Assembly (NCBI GenBank): GCA_000991205.1
Contig: LBRC01000043.1
Location: 1 to 7,014 of the forward strand
Direction: 5' to 3'
Source of the DNA: Parcubacteria group bacterium GW2011_GWA2_36_10
GTDB taxonomy: Bacteria > Patescibacteriota > Patescibacteriia > UBA1558 > GWA2-36-10
DNA: 7,014 nucleotides
Both the position numbers and the translations under genes were made by a program. Shown piece after piece: positions 1-4,743 of this stretch. Every line of letters begins with the position of its first letter. Within the stretch, counting starts at the first letter, position 1. The notes beneath the pieces were generated by a model. It was given only the letters and a program-made list of their open reading frames with translations, was not told the DNA's origin and did no database searches.

Positions 1-50
1 GTAGAGGAGTAGTCACCAGTTTTAACAGCTTTTTTAACAGTTTTAGCCAT
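1..50 (-). CDS. Start of an unidentified lysine-rich protein (5' end only)
   Basis: Reading leftward from an ATG at 50-48, an open frame gives MAKTVKKAVKTGDYSST before the window ends, so only 17 residues are visible. The start is basic (five lysines among the first ten residues), as in small nucleic-acid-binding or ribosomal proteins, but this is too little to name a family. There is no clear Shine-Dalgarno sequence upstream of the ATG. A good promoter lies about 75 bases upstream on the same strand (123-151), with an inverted repeat just after its -10 box, which supports this being a real expressed gene. The function is unknown and the protein could be of any length. Confidence 0.55.
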   Translation of the reverse strand, partial: MAKTVKKAVKTGDYSS

Positions 51-101
51 GGGGGCTGGTAAAGAGATGTTAATTATTTCACGCATATTATTTAGGTATT
101 A

Positions 102-124
102 ATTGTAATAATTTGTATTACAAT
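102..124. repeat. Inverted repeat just downstream of the -10 box
   Basis: ATTGTAATA (102-110) and TATTACAAT (116-124) are a perfect 9-bp inverted repeat with a 5-base loop. It overlaps the -10 box and transcription start of the leftward promoter, where an operator would act. It could instead be a hairpin at the 5' end of the transcript. No regulator can be assigned. Confidence 0.5.
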
Positions 125-151
125 ATTAGCATGAGTTAAAGAGGCTGTCAA
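123..151 (-). promoter_or_regulatory. Sigma70-type promoter for the gene at 1-50
   Basis: On the minus strand a perfect -35 box TTGACA (146-151) is followed by a 17-base spacer and TAATAT (123-128). The same TTGACA-N17-TAATAT pair occurs at 5006-5034. Transcription would run leftward into the gene starting at 50, leaving a leader of roughly 65 bases. Confidence 0.6.
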
Positions 152-182
152 ATATTTCACCGTGGAATTTGGATGAGTGAAC

Positions 183-689
183 TTAAGAGTTTTGGGGACT
201 TGGCAGATAAGAAAGAATATCTTGAATAGTATCATCTAGACTTTTATTTACATCAATAATAGTTCCATAATCAAACTGAGAAACGAGCGAGTGGACTGCA
301 TAGGCCGCACCTTCACCATGATACTTGGTTCGTTCGCTATCTCTTTTGATGCAAAGTTCTACTGGTGCTTTTAAAGTAAAAACATATTGTTCAAAAGGTA
401 AGTTTTGTATAAGATGTTCAATTACTTCTTTATGATAAAAGCAGGCATCAAAAATAACAATTTTACCGTGCGAAAGTAATTCTTTTGCTTCAGGTATAAC
501 GATATTATTTGCTTTTATAAAATTTTCTGCTGATATACAAGGTGCGTCAGGTGGCATTTTATCCAGTCTATTTTTTTCAAGAACCTCGTCTAGTCCAAAG
601 TACTTAGCGTTAAGAATACTAGCGAGTTTTTCAGATATTGTTGATTTACCACTCCCTAATGGACCTCTTATTATTATATAGTAGTTCAT
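183..689 (-). CDS. P-loop nucleotide kinase-like protein (AAA_33 / adenylate-kinase-like)
   Basis: 168 residues. A Walker A motif GPLGSGKST sits at residues 9-17, right after a hydrophobic beta strand (YYIIIRG). A second hydrophobic strand, IVIFDACFY (77-85), carries D81 in the Walker B/substrate-acid position. LCIKRDSERTK (around 112-122) has arginines R116 and R120 spaced as in the lid of small-molecule and nucleotide kinases. Size and layout fit a single-domain phosphotransferase of the AAA_33, shikimate/gluconate kinase or zeta-toxin-like class; the substrate cannot be told. The start at 689 is fixed by the N-terminal strand. No Shine-Dalgarno site is seen, and a perfect TATAAT lies only four bases before the ATG (694-699), so a nearly leaderless transcript is possible. 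The HAD gene ends 66 bases upstream on the same strand and could be read through into this gene. Confidence 0.85.
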   Translation of the reverse strand: MNYYIIIRGPLGSGKSTISEKLASILNAKYFGLDEVLEKNRLDKMPPDAPCISAENFIKANNIVIPEAKELLSHGKIVIFDACFYHKEVIEHLIQNLPFEQYVFTLKAPVELCIKRDSERTKYHGEGAAYAVHSLVSQFDYGTIIDVNKSLDDTIQDILSYLPSPQNS

Positions 690-693
690 AAAT

Positions 694-699
694 ATTATA
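694..699 (-). promoter_or_regulatory. Possible -10 box of a leaderless promoter for the kinase gene
   Basis: On the minus strand a perfect TATAAT stands four bases upstream of the kinase ATG (689). No convincing -35 box lies 16-18 bases upstream. If used, transcription would begin at or next to the start codon. Confidence 0.3.
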
Positions 700-724
700 G
701 CTCAAAAATTATTAAATTTGCGAA

Positions 725-748
725 CCAGCAACCCGGTGTTGTGCGATG
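725..748. repeat. Cassette-junction half-site (R'-like box GTTGTGC, left boundary of the HAD cassette)
   Basis: CCGGTG-TTGTGC-GATGT at 733-748 matches the right-hand end of the other recombination-site-like repeats here (GGTG, six variable bases, then GATGT). The bases GTTGTGC (738-744) recur at 6760-6766, followed by the same GATGTATTTTT. Only the L'-R' half is recognisable. I found no convincing R''-L'' partner to the left, so the site is degenerate or its left arm is beyond detection. Confidence 0.5.
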
Positions 749-766
749 TATTTTTTAAATTAAAAT
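738..766. repeat. Left terminal inverted repeat of the HAD cassette
   Basis: GTTGTGC (738-744), four free bases, then TATTTTTTAAATTAAAAT (749-766) are mirrored exactly at 1287-1315, giving arms of 29 bases with only four mismatches. The HAD stop codon (755-757) lies inside the repeat. Confidence 0.8.
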
Positions 767-1288
767 ATCACCTAATTGTTTAATAGTCTTTTTTATTCTT
801 TTACCTCGGTGATCATTTTTCATATATTCTGATTCTATTAGTAGAGCATCCACGCCCACATCTCTCGCTGGCTTGTAGTCCCAACGATAATTATCACCAA
901 TCATTAATGCCTTGTTTTTTGTAATACCTCTTTGTTTTAAAATTTTAACAATGAATTCACCTTTTGAAGCATGAAATTCTCTAGTTGCATGTATTTCATC
1001 AAATAACCCATTTAGTTTGAAGTGCAATATTTTATGGTTGATAATAGCCGTGGCTTCTTTTGGTGGGTGTGGATGCGTTGAAAGTAATACAGTAATAATG
1101 CCTAACTTTTTTAACTTCTTTAAGGTAGATAAGACGGTTGGAATTAACATTAATTGGCTACAATGGTCATTAAGTGTTCCTTTTGATGAATATATCCAGT
1201 GTGGTTTTTCTTGATATTTAGTTTTTTTAGGATACCATAACGTCCCATCGCCATCAAAAAATATTATTCCCTTTTTCTTTATAGTCAT
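755..1288 (-). CDS. HAD-superfamily phosphatase (HAD-IIIC / MDP-1-like)
   Basis: 177 residues with the four HAD motifs in order. Motif I is FFDGDGTLW, with nucleophile D12 and acid D14. Motif II is LLSTHP, with S70 or T71. Motif III is K109 in ASKGE. Motif IV is MIGDNYRWD, with D132 and D137 as magnesium ligands. Motif I followed by TLWYP, and the short cap-less layout, recall magnesium-dependent phosphatase-1 and HAD subfamily III proteins, which hydrolyse small phosphate esters through an aspartyl-phosphate; the substrate is unknown. The gene fills its cassette: the ATG overlaps the inner edge of the right terminal repeat and the stop codon lies within the left one. No Shine-Dalgarno site is visible. 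A promoter with a perfect extended -10 lies upstream inside the recombination-site-like dyad (1357-1385). Confidence 0.9.
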   Translation of the reverse strand: MTIKKKGIIFFDGDGTLWYPKKTKYQEKPHWIYSSKGTLNDHCSQLMLIPTVLSTLKKLKKLGIITVLLSTHPHPPKEATAIINHKILHFKLNGLFDEIHATREFHASKGEFIVKILKQRGITKNKALMIGDNYRWDYKPARDVGVDALLIESEYMKNDHRGKRIKKTIKQLGDILI

Positions 1289-1315
1289 TTTAATTTAAAA
1301 AATATTTAGCACAAC
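1287..1315. repeat. Right terminal inverted repeat of the HAD cassette
   Basis: ATTTTAATTTAAAAAATA (1287-1304), four free bases, then GCACAAC (1309-1315) is the exact mirror of 738-766. GCACAAC is also the R''-like box of the recombination-site-like dyad that follows. Confidence 0.8.
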
Positions 1316-1356
1316 TGTCCAGCGTGTGAGAAGTTGACCGTGAGTGCTATGATAAA

Positions 1357-1385
1357 ATTATATCATCATAGCTACGAACGGGCAA
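1357..1385 (-). promoter_or_regulatory. Leftward promoter for the HAD gene inside the recombination-site dyad
   Basis: On the minus strand TTGCCC (1380-1385) is followed by a 17-base spacer and a perfect TATAAT (1357-1362) preceded by TG one base upstream, which makes an extended -10. Transcription would start near 1350 and reach the HAD start codon after about 60 bases. A weaker rightward reading (TTGACC 1334-1339, 18 bases, TTATAT 1358-1363) is also possible and would give a short RNA ending at the 1392-1419 hairpin. Confidence 0.5.
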
Positions 1386-1391
1386 TTTGCG

Positions 1392-1419
1392 AAAAACAGC
1401 TCCTTTTAGAGCTGTTTTT
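1392..1419. terminator. Bidirectional rho-independent terminator
   Basis: AAAAACAGCTC (1392-1402) and GAGCTGTTTTT (1409-1419) form a perfect 11-bp stem with a 6-base loop, ending in a T run on both strands. On the minus strand it would stop transcripts from the AbiE operon before the HAD promoter. Confidence 0.7.
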
Positions 1420-1432
1420 CCTCATACGCGGT

Positions 1433-1457
1433 GATAGTTGATGTATATTTTTCCTTT
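1433..1457. repeat. Left terminal inverted repeat of the AbiE cassette
   Basis: GATAGTTGATG followed by TATATTTTTCCTTT (1444-1457). The last 14 bases are mirrored perfectly at 3618-3631, and GATAG pairs with CTATC at 3638-3642. This match is what fixes the right end of the AbiE cassette. Confidence 0.7.
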
Positions 1458-1506
1458 AAACTTTTAAATGTTTTCTTCTTTAAAAGTAGAATTTGATTTT
1501 TATCAA

Positions 1507-1546
1507 TTTTGGCGAGGGTGTGGGGGTGAATGCGCCCGAGCCAAAA
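1507..1546. repeat. Hairpin with a G-rich loop just after the AbiEii stop codon
   Basis: TTTTGGC (1507-1513) pairs with GCCAAAA (1540-1546). Inside are a symmetric GA/GA internal loop and a further GGGTG/CGCCC stem closed by TGGGGGTGAATG. Read on the minus strand, the element begins five bases after the AbiEii stop and includes ATTCACCCCCACACCCTC. A hairpin at 6844-6892 has a closely similar loop and also lies just after a minus-strand stop codon. It may protect or process mRNA 3' ends; it lacks the T run of a normal terminator. Confidence 0.5.
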
Positions 1547-1550
1547 AAGA

Positions 1551-2843
1551 TCATTTTAATAAGTCGTCTAATTTACAGGAAAGAAGAGCGGGCTTGTTTA
1601 GTAATATTTGCTCTTTTTGATTTAAATTATCAGCAGTCATTCGAATTACTTTAGTAGTTATGGCTTCGCCTAACATTATATGGTTAGTCTTTTTAAAATA
1701 TTCTTCAATTTTTTGATAAAATAATTCCGCATATTGCATTAATTTATCCTGCGAAGGAGGATTGCTGGTCCAACCATTACTATTAAACTCAAATAGTTTT
1801 TTTATTTTTTCGCTAGTTTCAATTAATAAATTTCCTTCTCCGAAATCGATCCAGTAATCACTAATGCGAAGTATGATTTTAACTTGTTTATTTTCAGTCG
1901 TGCCATATTGATACATAAAAGAGAATATATCTGTATGAAAATCTTGGTATACGTTTATTTTTTCGAGAGTAGTTACTGTGTAGATTCTATATTCTTCTAG
2001 TGATCGTAAATAGCTGGTTCGCCAATTAGCAAGCCAATTGTTTATGAATGTTTGATCTATAAATAGAGGTGTTAAGTCTTGTTTTAAGTTATCATCAGTT
2101 TTTTCATTATTTAGTATTTTGATAGTTATTTTATTAAATAGTTCCTTAGGATCAGCAAATTTAATATCTTTCGCTGCTAGATAGTCTAAATCTGGCACAA
2201 TTTTTTTTGACATGTACCATAGTAGATCATAAATATCGCGTCCTTTTTCTTCATATATACTTTTGTCAACTCCACGTTGTCCACGTAAAAAGATAGCGGC
2301 AATTTTGCTAGCCATAAGAGCCGATAGATTATATGTTTTTATGGCAAAAGAGAATTGATCTTTATTTTTTGGTATGTTTTCGGTGGCTACTGTTTTAGGA
2401 GGAACAAAGTGGTTTAAATCAATTTTAATATGCACCTGCTTAGAGGATAAAGCTAAACCTAATTCTTCACCTATGTGAAATTTTAGCGTGAGGCCTCTAT
2501 TATTAGTGATTCCAATTGTCAGAAAATCAGTGTCAATATTATAAGTATCTTTAAAATGAGCCAGAATTTCTTCCTTTAATTTATCTAAGAAATCATTTGT
2601 GATTGTATGGGCTACTTCGAAATCTAAGTCGACTGACATTCGGTTTAGTCCGTGGCATATGCGAAGTGCAGAGCCACCATACATAACCCAATTGCTATAT
2701 TTTGGGTGATGATATATAAAATTCAGCACATAAAATTGTAATTCTTCTTTTATAGCATTACGTTGTGTTTCTGCAGTAGCACCTCCATACGCAGAGATCT
2801 CTTCTAGCCTTTTTTTAAGTGCTATAATAATTTGATTATTCAT
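1551..2843 (-). CDS. abiEii: AbiEii/AbiGii-family nucleotidyltransferase toxin
   Basis: 430 residues. The N-terminal domain has the nucleotidyltransferase signature GGSALR (56-61) followed by LNRMSVDLDFEV, with catalytic acids D72 and D74, and a third acidic strand IKIDLN (D142). Downstream, SALMASKIAAIFLRGQ (around 174-189) and KGRDIYDLLWY (200-210) are the usual AbiEii lysine and arginine-aspartate motifs. Toxins of this family transfer nucleotides to targets such as tRNA acceptor ends and stop growth; the target here is inferred from the family. The C-terminal half (about 220-430) is less conserved and probably helical. The ATG overlaps the end of abiEi by eight bases and has no Shine-Dalgarno site, so translation is probably coupled. 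No frameshift is seen and the catalytic motifs are intact. Confidence 0.9.
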   Translation of the reverse strand: MNNQIIIALKKRLEEISAYGGATAETQRNAIKEELQFYVLNFIYHHPKYSNWVMYGGSALRICHGLNRMSVDLDFEVAHTITNDFLDKLKEEILAHFKDTYNIDTDFLTIGITNNRGLTLKFHIGEELGLALSSKQVHIKIDLNHFVPPKTVATENIPKNKDQFSFAIKTYNLSALMASKIAAIFLRGQRGVDKSIYEEKGRDIYDLLWYMSKKIVPDLDYLAAKDIKFADPKELFNKITIKILNNEKTDDNLKQDLTPLFIDQTFINNWLANWRTSYLRSLEEYRIYTVTTLEKINVYQDFHTDIFSFMYQYGTTENKQVKIILRISDYWIDFGEGNLLIETSEKIKKLFEFNSNGWTSNPPSQDKLMQYAELFYQKIEEYFKKTNHIMLGEAITTKVIRMTADNLNQKEQILLNKPALLSCKLDDLLK

Positions 2844-3471
2844 GGTGTATATAATTATTTATCATTGAGTAGAATTTATTTTTTTCCTCTTCATCCATTT
2901 CATTTATGTCAATACGTAGGTCATTAATTATTGAGTCAATATCTTTAATTTTTATTCCTCGGAACTGTTTAGTTTTGAAGTAAAGTAGATCAAATAGAGC
3001 CTTAGATGGAGGGGCAATAAAGAATTCAAATTTATCTTTTATTAAAGAAAAATTTGAGAATAAATCTTTTTTTAAAGATTGATATGAAAAGGTGCCTATC
3101 TTAGTTTTGTAAGTCCTAGTGACTTTTGGTGTGACTGATATTGTAGTGTGTATTATTTCAGTGGCAAGATTGTAATACTGAAGCGCTGTCCAGGAGCTTA
3201 TGTAAGATGGTTTTTTAATGATATTAGCGAGGAAGAAAGAGTAAGATAGGTTATTTTTATTGCTATTATAAAAATGTGTTGATACATATAAACCCCTTTT
3301 GAGAGGAATGATTTCTTTATCTTTTAAGAAGCGACTTATATAGGTATTAAGAGTACTATCTTTTAGATTATAGCTTTTTTCATTTTTGCCTAATTGGCAA
3401 ATACGCTCTTTACTGAAATATGGTAAAGATTTTAATTCTTCAAGTAGATTGTTTTTTGATTTACGTTTCAT
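2836..3471 (-). CDS. abiEi: AbiEi-family antitoxin and transcriptional repressor
   Basis: 211 residues. The N-terminal 65 or so form a winged-helix region (YFSKERICQL, LNTYISRFLKD) ending with LKRGLYV (57-63), the wing motif typical of AbiEi antitoxins. YISSWTALQYYNL (90-102) and IAPPSKALFDLLYF (142-155) are the conserved C-terminal-domain motifs. AbiEi neutralises AbiEii and represses its own operon by binding inverted repeats upstream. It is the first gene of the pair, with abiEii overlapping by eight bases. The promoter at 3484-3512 would start transcription only about six bases before the ATG. A palindrome resembling an AbiEi operator lies at 3536-3555. Alternative family names (type IV toxin-antitoxin antitoxin, DUF6088-like) describe the same fold. 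Confidence 0.85.
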   Translation of the reverse strand: MKRKSKNNLLEELKSLPYFSKERICQLGKNEKSYNLKDSTLNTYISRFLKDKEIIPLKRGLYVSTHFYNSNKNNLSYSFFLANIIKKPSYISSWTALQYYNLATEIIHTTISVTPKVTRTYKTKIGTFSYQSLKKDLFSNFSLIKDKFEFFIAPPSKALFDLLYFKTKQFRGIKIKDIDSIINDLRIDINEMDEEEKNKFYSMINNYIHHE

Positions 3472-3483
3472 ATGTATGACATA

Positions 3484-3512
3484 ATTGTATCATATCTGAA
3501 ATACGATGTCAA
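3484..3512 (-). promoter_or_regulatory. Promoter of the AbiE operon (nearly leaderless)
   Basis: On the minus strand a perfect TTGACA (3507-3512), a 17-base spacer and TACAAT (3484-3489), which has TG one base upstream. The predicted transcription start falls near 3477, about six bases before the abiEi ATG at 3471, leaving no room for a Shine-Dalgarno site. Confidence 0.75.
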
Positions 3513-3535
3513 TTGGTATATTTAGTATATATTAA

Positions 3536-3555
3536 TTTGCCTAATGTTAGGCAAA
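3536..3555. promoter_or_regulatory. 20-bp palindrome upstream of the AbiE promoter (probable operator)
   Basis: TTTGCCTAA (3536-3544), TG, then TTAGGCAAA (3547-3555): a perfect 9-bp dyad with a 2-base centre, 24 bases upstream of the -35 box. It matches a palindrome at 3767-3786 at 16 of 20 positions. By family precedent AbiEi binds such inverted repeats. Binding by this protein is inferred. Confidence 0.6.
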
Positions 3556-3617
3556 ATTCTGTAAACCCCATCTAAAATAAATACAAACATGTATACAAAT
3601 TGCCTTATCTTAGCACA

Positions 3618-3642
3618 AAAGGAAAAATATATGTCATCTATC
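3618..3642. repeat. Right terminal inverted repeat of the AbiE cassette
   Basis: AAAGGAAAAATATA (3618-3631) mirrors 1444-1457 perfectly, followed by four bases and ATCTATC (3636-3642), which pairs with GATAGTT (1433-1439) at six of seven positions. It defines the end of the toxin-antitoxin cassette body. Confidence 0.7.
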
Positions 3643-3661
3643 TATCCAGGATATCTGAGAG

Positions 3662-3714
3662 TTGTCACCGAGTGAAGGTAGTATAATTATACAACTACCG
3701 TAACGAGGTGGCAA
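3662..3714. repeat. Long imperfect inverted repeat
   Basis: Arms 3662-3682 and 3694-3714 pair in two blocks: TTGTCACC with GGTGGCAA (one G-T pair) and GGTAGT with ACTACC. The blocks are separated by a mostly unpaired 7/7 stretch, around an AT-rich centre of 11 bases. The block-gap-block shape resembles a small recombination dyad, but the GTT/AAC core is absent. It may be an operator or an RNA hairpin. Confidence 0.45.
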
Positions 3715-3731
3715 TTTAGGCGTAGCCTAAA
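3715..3731. repeat. Perfect hairpin TTTAGGC-GTA-GCCTAAA
   Basis: A 7-bp perfect stem with a 3-base loop. It is built from the same TTAGGC and GCCTAA halves as the palindrome at 3536-3555, arranged in the opposite order. No T run follows on either strand, so it is not a terminator. Confidence 0.4.
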
Positions 3732-3766
3732 AAAGAGAAATAGAGCAATAGTTAAAAGTATTTGAC

Positions 3767-3786
3767 TTTGGCTAACATTAGCCTAA
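3767..3786. promoter_or_regulatory. Second copy of the AbiE-type palindrome, upstream of the membrane-protein gene
   Basis: TTTGGCTAACATTAGCCTAA contains the perfect dyad GGCTAA-CA-TTAGCC (3770-3783) and matches the palindrome at 3536-3555 at 16 of 20 positions. It stands 25 bases before the -35 box of the membrane-protein promoter, much the same distance as the first copy from the AbiE promoter (24 bases). The same repressor could act on both. Confidence 0.5.
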
Positions 3787-3787
3787 G

Positions 3788-3805
3788 TATAGTATTTATA
3801 CTATA
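3788..3805. repeat. Perfect 8-bp inverted repeat before a promoter
   Basis: TATAGTAT (3788-3795), TT, then ATACTATA (3798-3805). It lies six bases upstream of the TTGACA box at 3812 and could be a further operator; it also contains a -10-like TATACT. Confidence 0.4.
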
Positions 3806-3811
3806 AAAACC

Positions 3812-3840
3812 TTGACAAAGTAGTTAATATATGCTATTGT
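3812..3840 (+). promoter_or_regulatory. Promoter of the 58-residue membrane protein gene
   Basis: A perfect TTGACA (3812-3817), a 17-base spacer and TATTGT (3835-3840). Transcription would start near 3847, downstream of the ATG at 3831, which is why the later ATG at 3888 is preferred for the gene. Confidence 0.65.
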
Positions 3841-3887
3841 TATATGTTAATTCAGACACGACTGACAATCAAACTTTGGAGACTTCA

Positions 3888-4064
3888 ATGCAAAAGCTCA
3901 GCAATGTTCTTCTCAGCGTCGGCTTGTTTTTTCTTGCGATGGAGGTTCTTTTTGTGATTACTCCGCAAGAAGTCATCACGGAAAAGGATATGTTCCAGTC
4001 CATAACCCTCTTCGCCATTTCTTGTTTTGTTGGCTCCATCGCTGCCAGACTCTACAAGAAGTAG
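3888..4064 (+). CDS. 58-residue protein with two membrane segments, function unknown
   Basis: Starting at ATG 3888 this encodes 58 residues. Two hydrophobic stretches are visible: about residues 4-24 (LSNVLLSVGLFFLAMEVLFVI) and about 36-52 (FQSITLFAISCFVGSIA). They are joined by a short polar loop rich in acidic residues, and the protein ends in the basic tail ARLYKK. It probably sits in the membrane as a hairpin. A GGAG Shine-Dalgarno (3878-3881) is six bases from this ATG. The upstream in-frame ATG at 3831 lies inside the promoter and would add 19 polar residues, so it is rejected. The gene has its own promoter and terminator and lies between the two arms of a recombination-site-like dyad. 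No family is recognised; a small membrane toxin, holin-like protein or regulator are possibilities only. Confidence 0.7.
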   Translation: MQKLSNVLLSVGLFFLAMEVLFVITPQEVITEKDMFQSITLFAISCFVGSIAARLYKK

Positions 4065-4093
4065 AAAAGACAGGAGACGAATCAAGTTCCATC

Positions 4094-4132
4094 AGAAGGT
4101 TGCCTGTTCCAGGTGGCCTTCTTCTTTTTTTA
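4094..4132 (+). terminator. Rho-independent terminator of the membrane-protein gene
   Basis: A 13-bp stem (4094-4106 with 4110-4122, three of the pairs G-T) and a 3-base loop, followed by CTTTTTTT. It lies 30 bases after the stop codon at 4064. Confidence 0.8.
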
Positions 4133-4138
4133 TTTAAA

Positions 4139-4168
4139 AAATAGAACTAAAATTCTTTAGCTCTATTT
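4139..4168. terminator. Hairpin terminator, probably for the leftward YecM-like gene
   Basis: AAATAGA (4139-4145) pairs with TCTATTT (4162-4168), and CTAAA (4147-4151) with TTTAG (4156-4160), around one A/C mismatch and a 4-base loop. On the minus strand it ends in a T run, so it could end transcription from the gene whose stop is at 4225. T-rich sequence on the plus side makes two-way use possible. Confidence 0.55.
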
Positions 4169-4199
4169 CTCTTTTTTATGGCGAAGCCAGATATCCGGT

Positions 4200-4233
4200 G
4201 TTGGGTGATGTGCGAACAAAAAAATTAATCCCA
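4200..4233. repeat. Left terminal inverted repeat of the YecM-like cassette
   Basis: From GTTGGGTGA to ATTAATCCCA (4224-4233). The mirror is at 4744-4777: TGGGATTAAT (4746-4755) is perfect, and the outer part matches with several changes and a 2-base indel. The stop codon of the YecM-like gene (4225-4227) lies inside it. Confidence 0.65.
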
Positions 4234-4743
4234 TTCACCTAAAGAATCATTTCTAAATTCTATCTCTATATTGTCTATCAACTTAGTTTTAAAAAATTTT
4301 GAGCCATTCGTATCTATTGATTTGTCTATTGGCACATTATTGTTTTTACATTCTTTTAAAAAACTATCATAATCTTTGATATAAAAAGCAATATGTTCAA
4401 TGCTAGGCCTTAATTTAGAAATATCAGCATTAGGTTTTGGCTCAAATATTTCTATCTTTGGTATAGTTATTCCTTTTAGGCTCAAAATTTTTTTAAAACG
4501 ATAAATTCTATTTCTCCTCTCATGAATAATAGCATCATGAATCATTTCACTATTTTTTAATAGAGCAGAATGGCATTCATCAAATTCTTTTTTTGATAAC
4601 ACTTGTAGTCCCAAATGATCTCCAGAAAATCTTTTATCTAAAAGATTAATATTTAGCTTATTAGCCATAGTCAAAACAGAATTTAGATATGGTTCTAAAA
4701 AACTATTTATTTCAGGGATTGAATTTATTGGGTAATTAGTCAT
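4225..4743 (-). CDS. YecM-like VOC-superfamily (glyoxalase/dioxygenase fold) metal-binding protein
   Basis: 172 residues from the ATG at 4743. GDHLGLQV (41-48) contains a DH pair followed by a strand, KIEIFEP (96-102) is a second strand motif, SIEHIAFYI (114-122) contains an EH pair, and IEIEFRND (159-166) closes the fold. This order of DH, EP, EHI and a final acidic strand recalls YecM and the vicinal-oxygen-chelate fold; H43, H117 and E160 or E162 are the likely metal ligands. Substrate and reaction are unknown. The frame stays open to an ATG at 4935, but everything upstream of about 4767 lies in a GC-rich dispersed repeat also found at 5694-5885, so it is not real protein. ATG 4767, preceded by AGGTGA, is an alternative start adding eight residues. 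ATG 4743 matches YecM length best and lies just outside the terminal repeat, as in the HAD gene. Confidence 0.7.
   Translation of the reverse strand: MTNYPINSIPEINSFLEPYLNSVLTMANKLNINLLDKRFSGDHLGLQVLSKKEFDECHSALLKNSEMIHDAIIHERRNRIYRFKKILSLKGITIPKIEIFEPKPNADISKLRPSIEHIAFYIKDYDSFLKECKNNNVPIDKSIDTNGSKFFKTKLIDNIEIEFRNDSLGEWD

Larger units (their letters stand above)
1309..1439 (+). repeat. attC-like recombination site of the HAD cassette
   Basis: R'' is GCACAAC (1309-1315), the spacer TGTCCA (1316-1321) and L'' GCGTGTGAG (1322-1330). A 90-base variable part follows. L' is CTCATACGC (1421-1429, one mismatch to L''), then GGT (1430-1432) and G1433 followed by ATAGTT (1434-1439). The same L'-GGTG string ends the sites at 4931-4943 and 5861-5873, and the spacer resembles TATCCA of the next site. 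The central part holds a hairpin (GCTATGAT at 1347-1354 paired with ATCATAGC at 1365-1372), a leftward promoter and a terminator hairpin. Confidence 0.6.
3636..4206 (+). repeat. attC-like recombination site split by a gene
   Basis: R''-like ATCTATC (3636-3642), spacer TATCCA (3643-3648) and L'' GGATATCTG (3649-3657) form the left arm. The right arm is L' CAGATATCC (4188-4196, a perfect complement of L''), GGT, then G4200 followed by TTGGGT (4201-4206). The arms are separated by 530 bases holding several inverted repeats and the gene for a 58-residue membrane protein, whereas the equivalent spaces at the other sites hold only about 40-90 bases. The left arm is independently placed by the cassette's terminal repeats. 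Confidence 0.55.

Noticed and set aside
51..60. GGGGGCTGGT as the missing L'' arm for the half-site at 725-744 (CCAGCAACCC)
   Set aside because: It matches the expected GGGTTGCTGG only with an indel, has no R''-like box before it, and abuts the start codon of another gene.
1017..1214. Plus-strand open frame inside the HAD gene
   Set aside because: It lies antisense to a gene with all four HAD motifs and has no promoter or ribosome site of its own.
738..1315. HAD cassette as a simple transposon or MITE with terminal inverted repeats
   Set aside because: There is no transposase and no target-site duplication seen, the inverted repeats differ for every unit, and an attC-like dyad lies outside one end of each; kept only as the alternative explanation.
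3715..3731. TTTAGGC-GTA-GCCTAAA as a terminator
   Set aside because: It is followed by A residues on the plus strand, and the T run precedes it on the minus strand.
3831..3887. Longer N-terminus for the membrane protein from ATG 3831
   Set aside because: The ATG lies within the promoter, upstream of the predicted transcript start, and lacks a Shine-Dalgarno site; ATG 3888 has one.
3885..4085. Minus-strand open frame over the membrane-protein gene
   Set aside because: The plus-strand gene has promoter, ribosome site, hydrophobic segments and terminator; the antisense frame has none of these.
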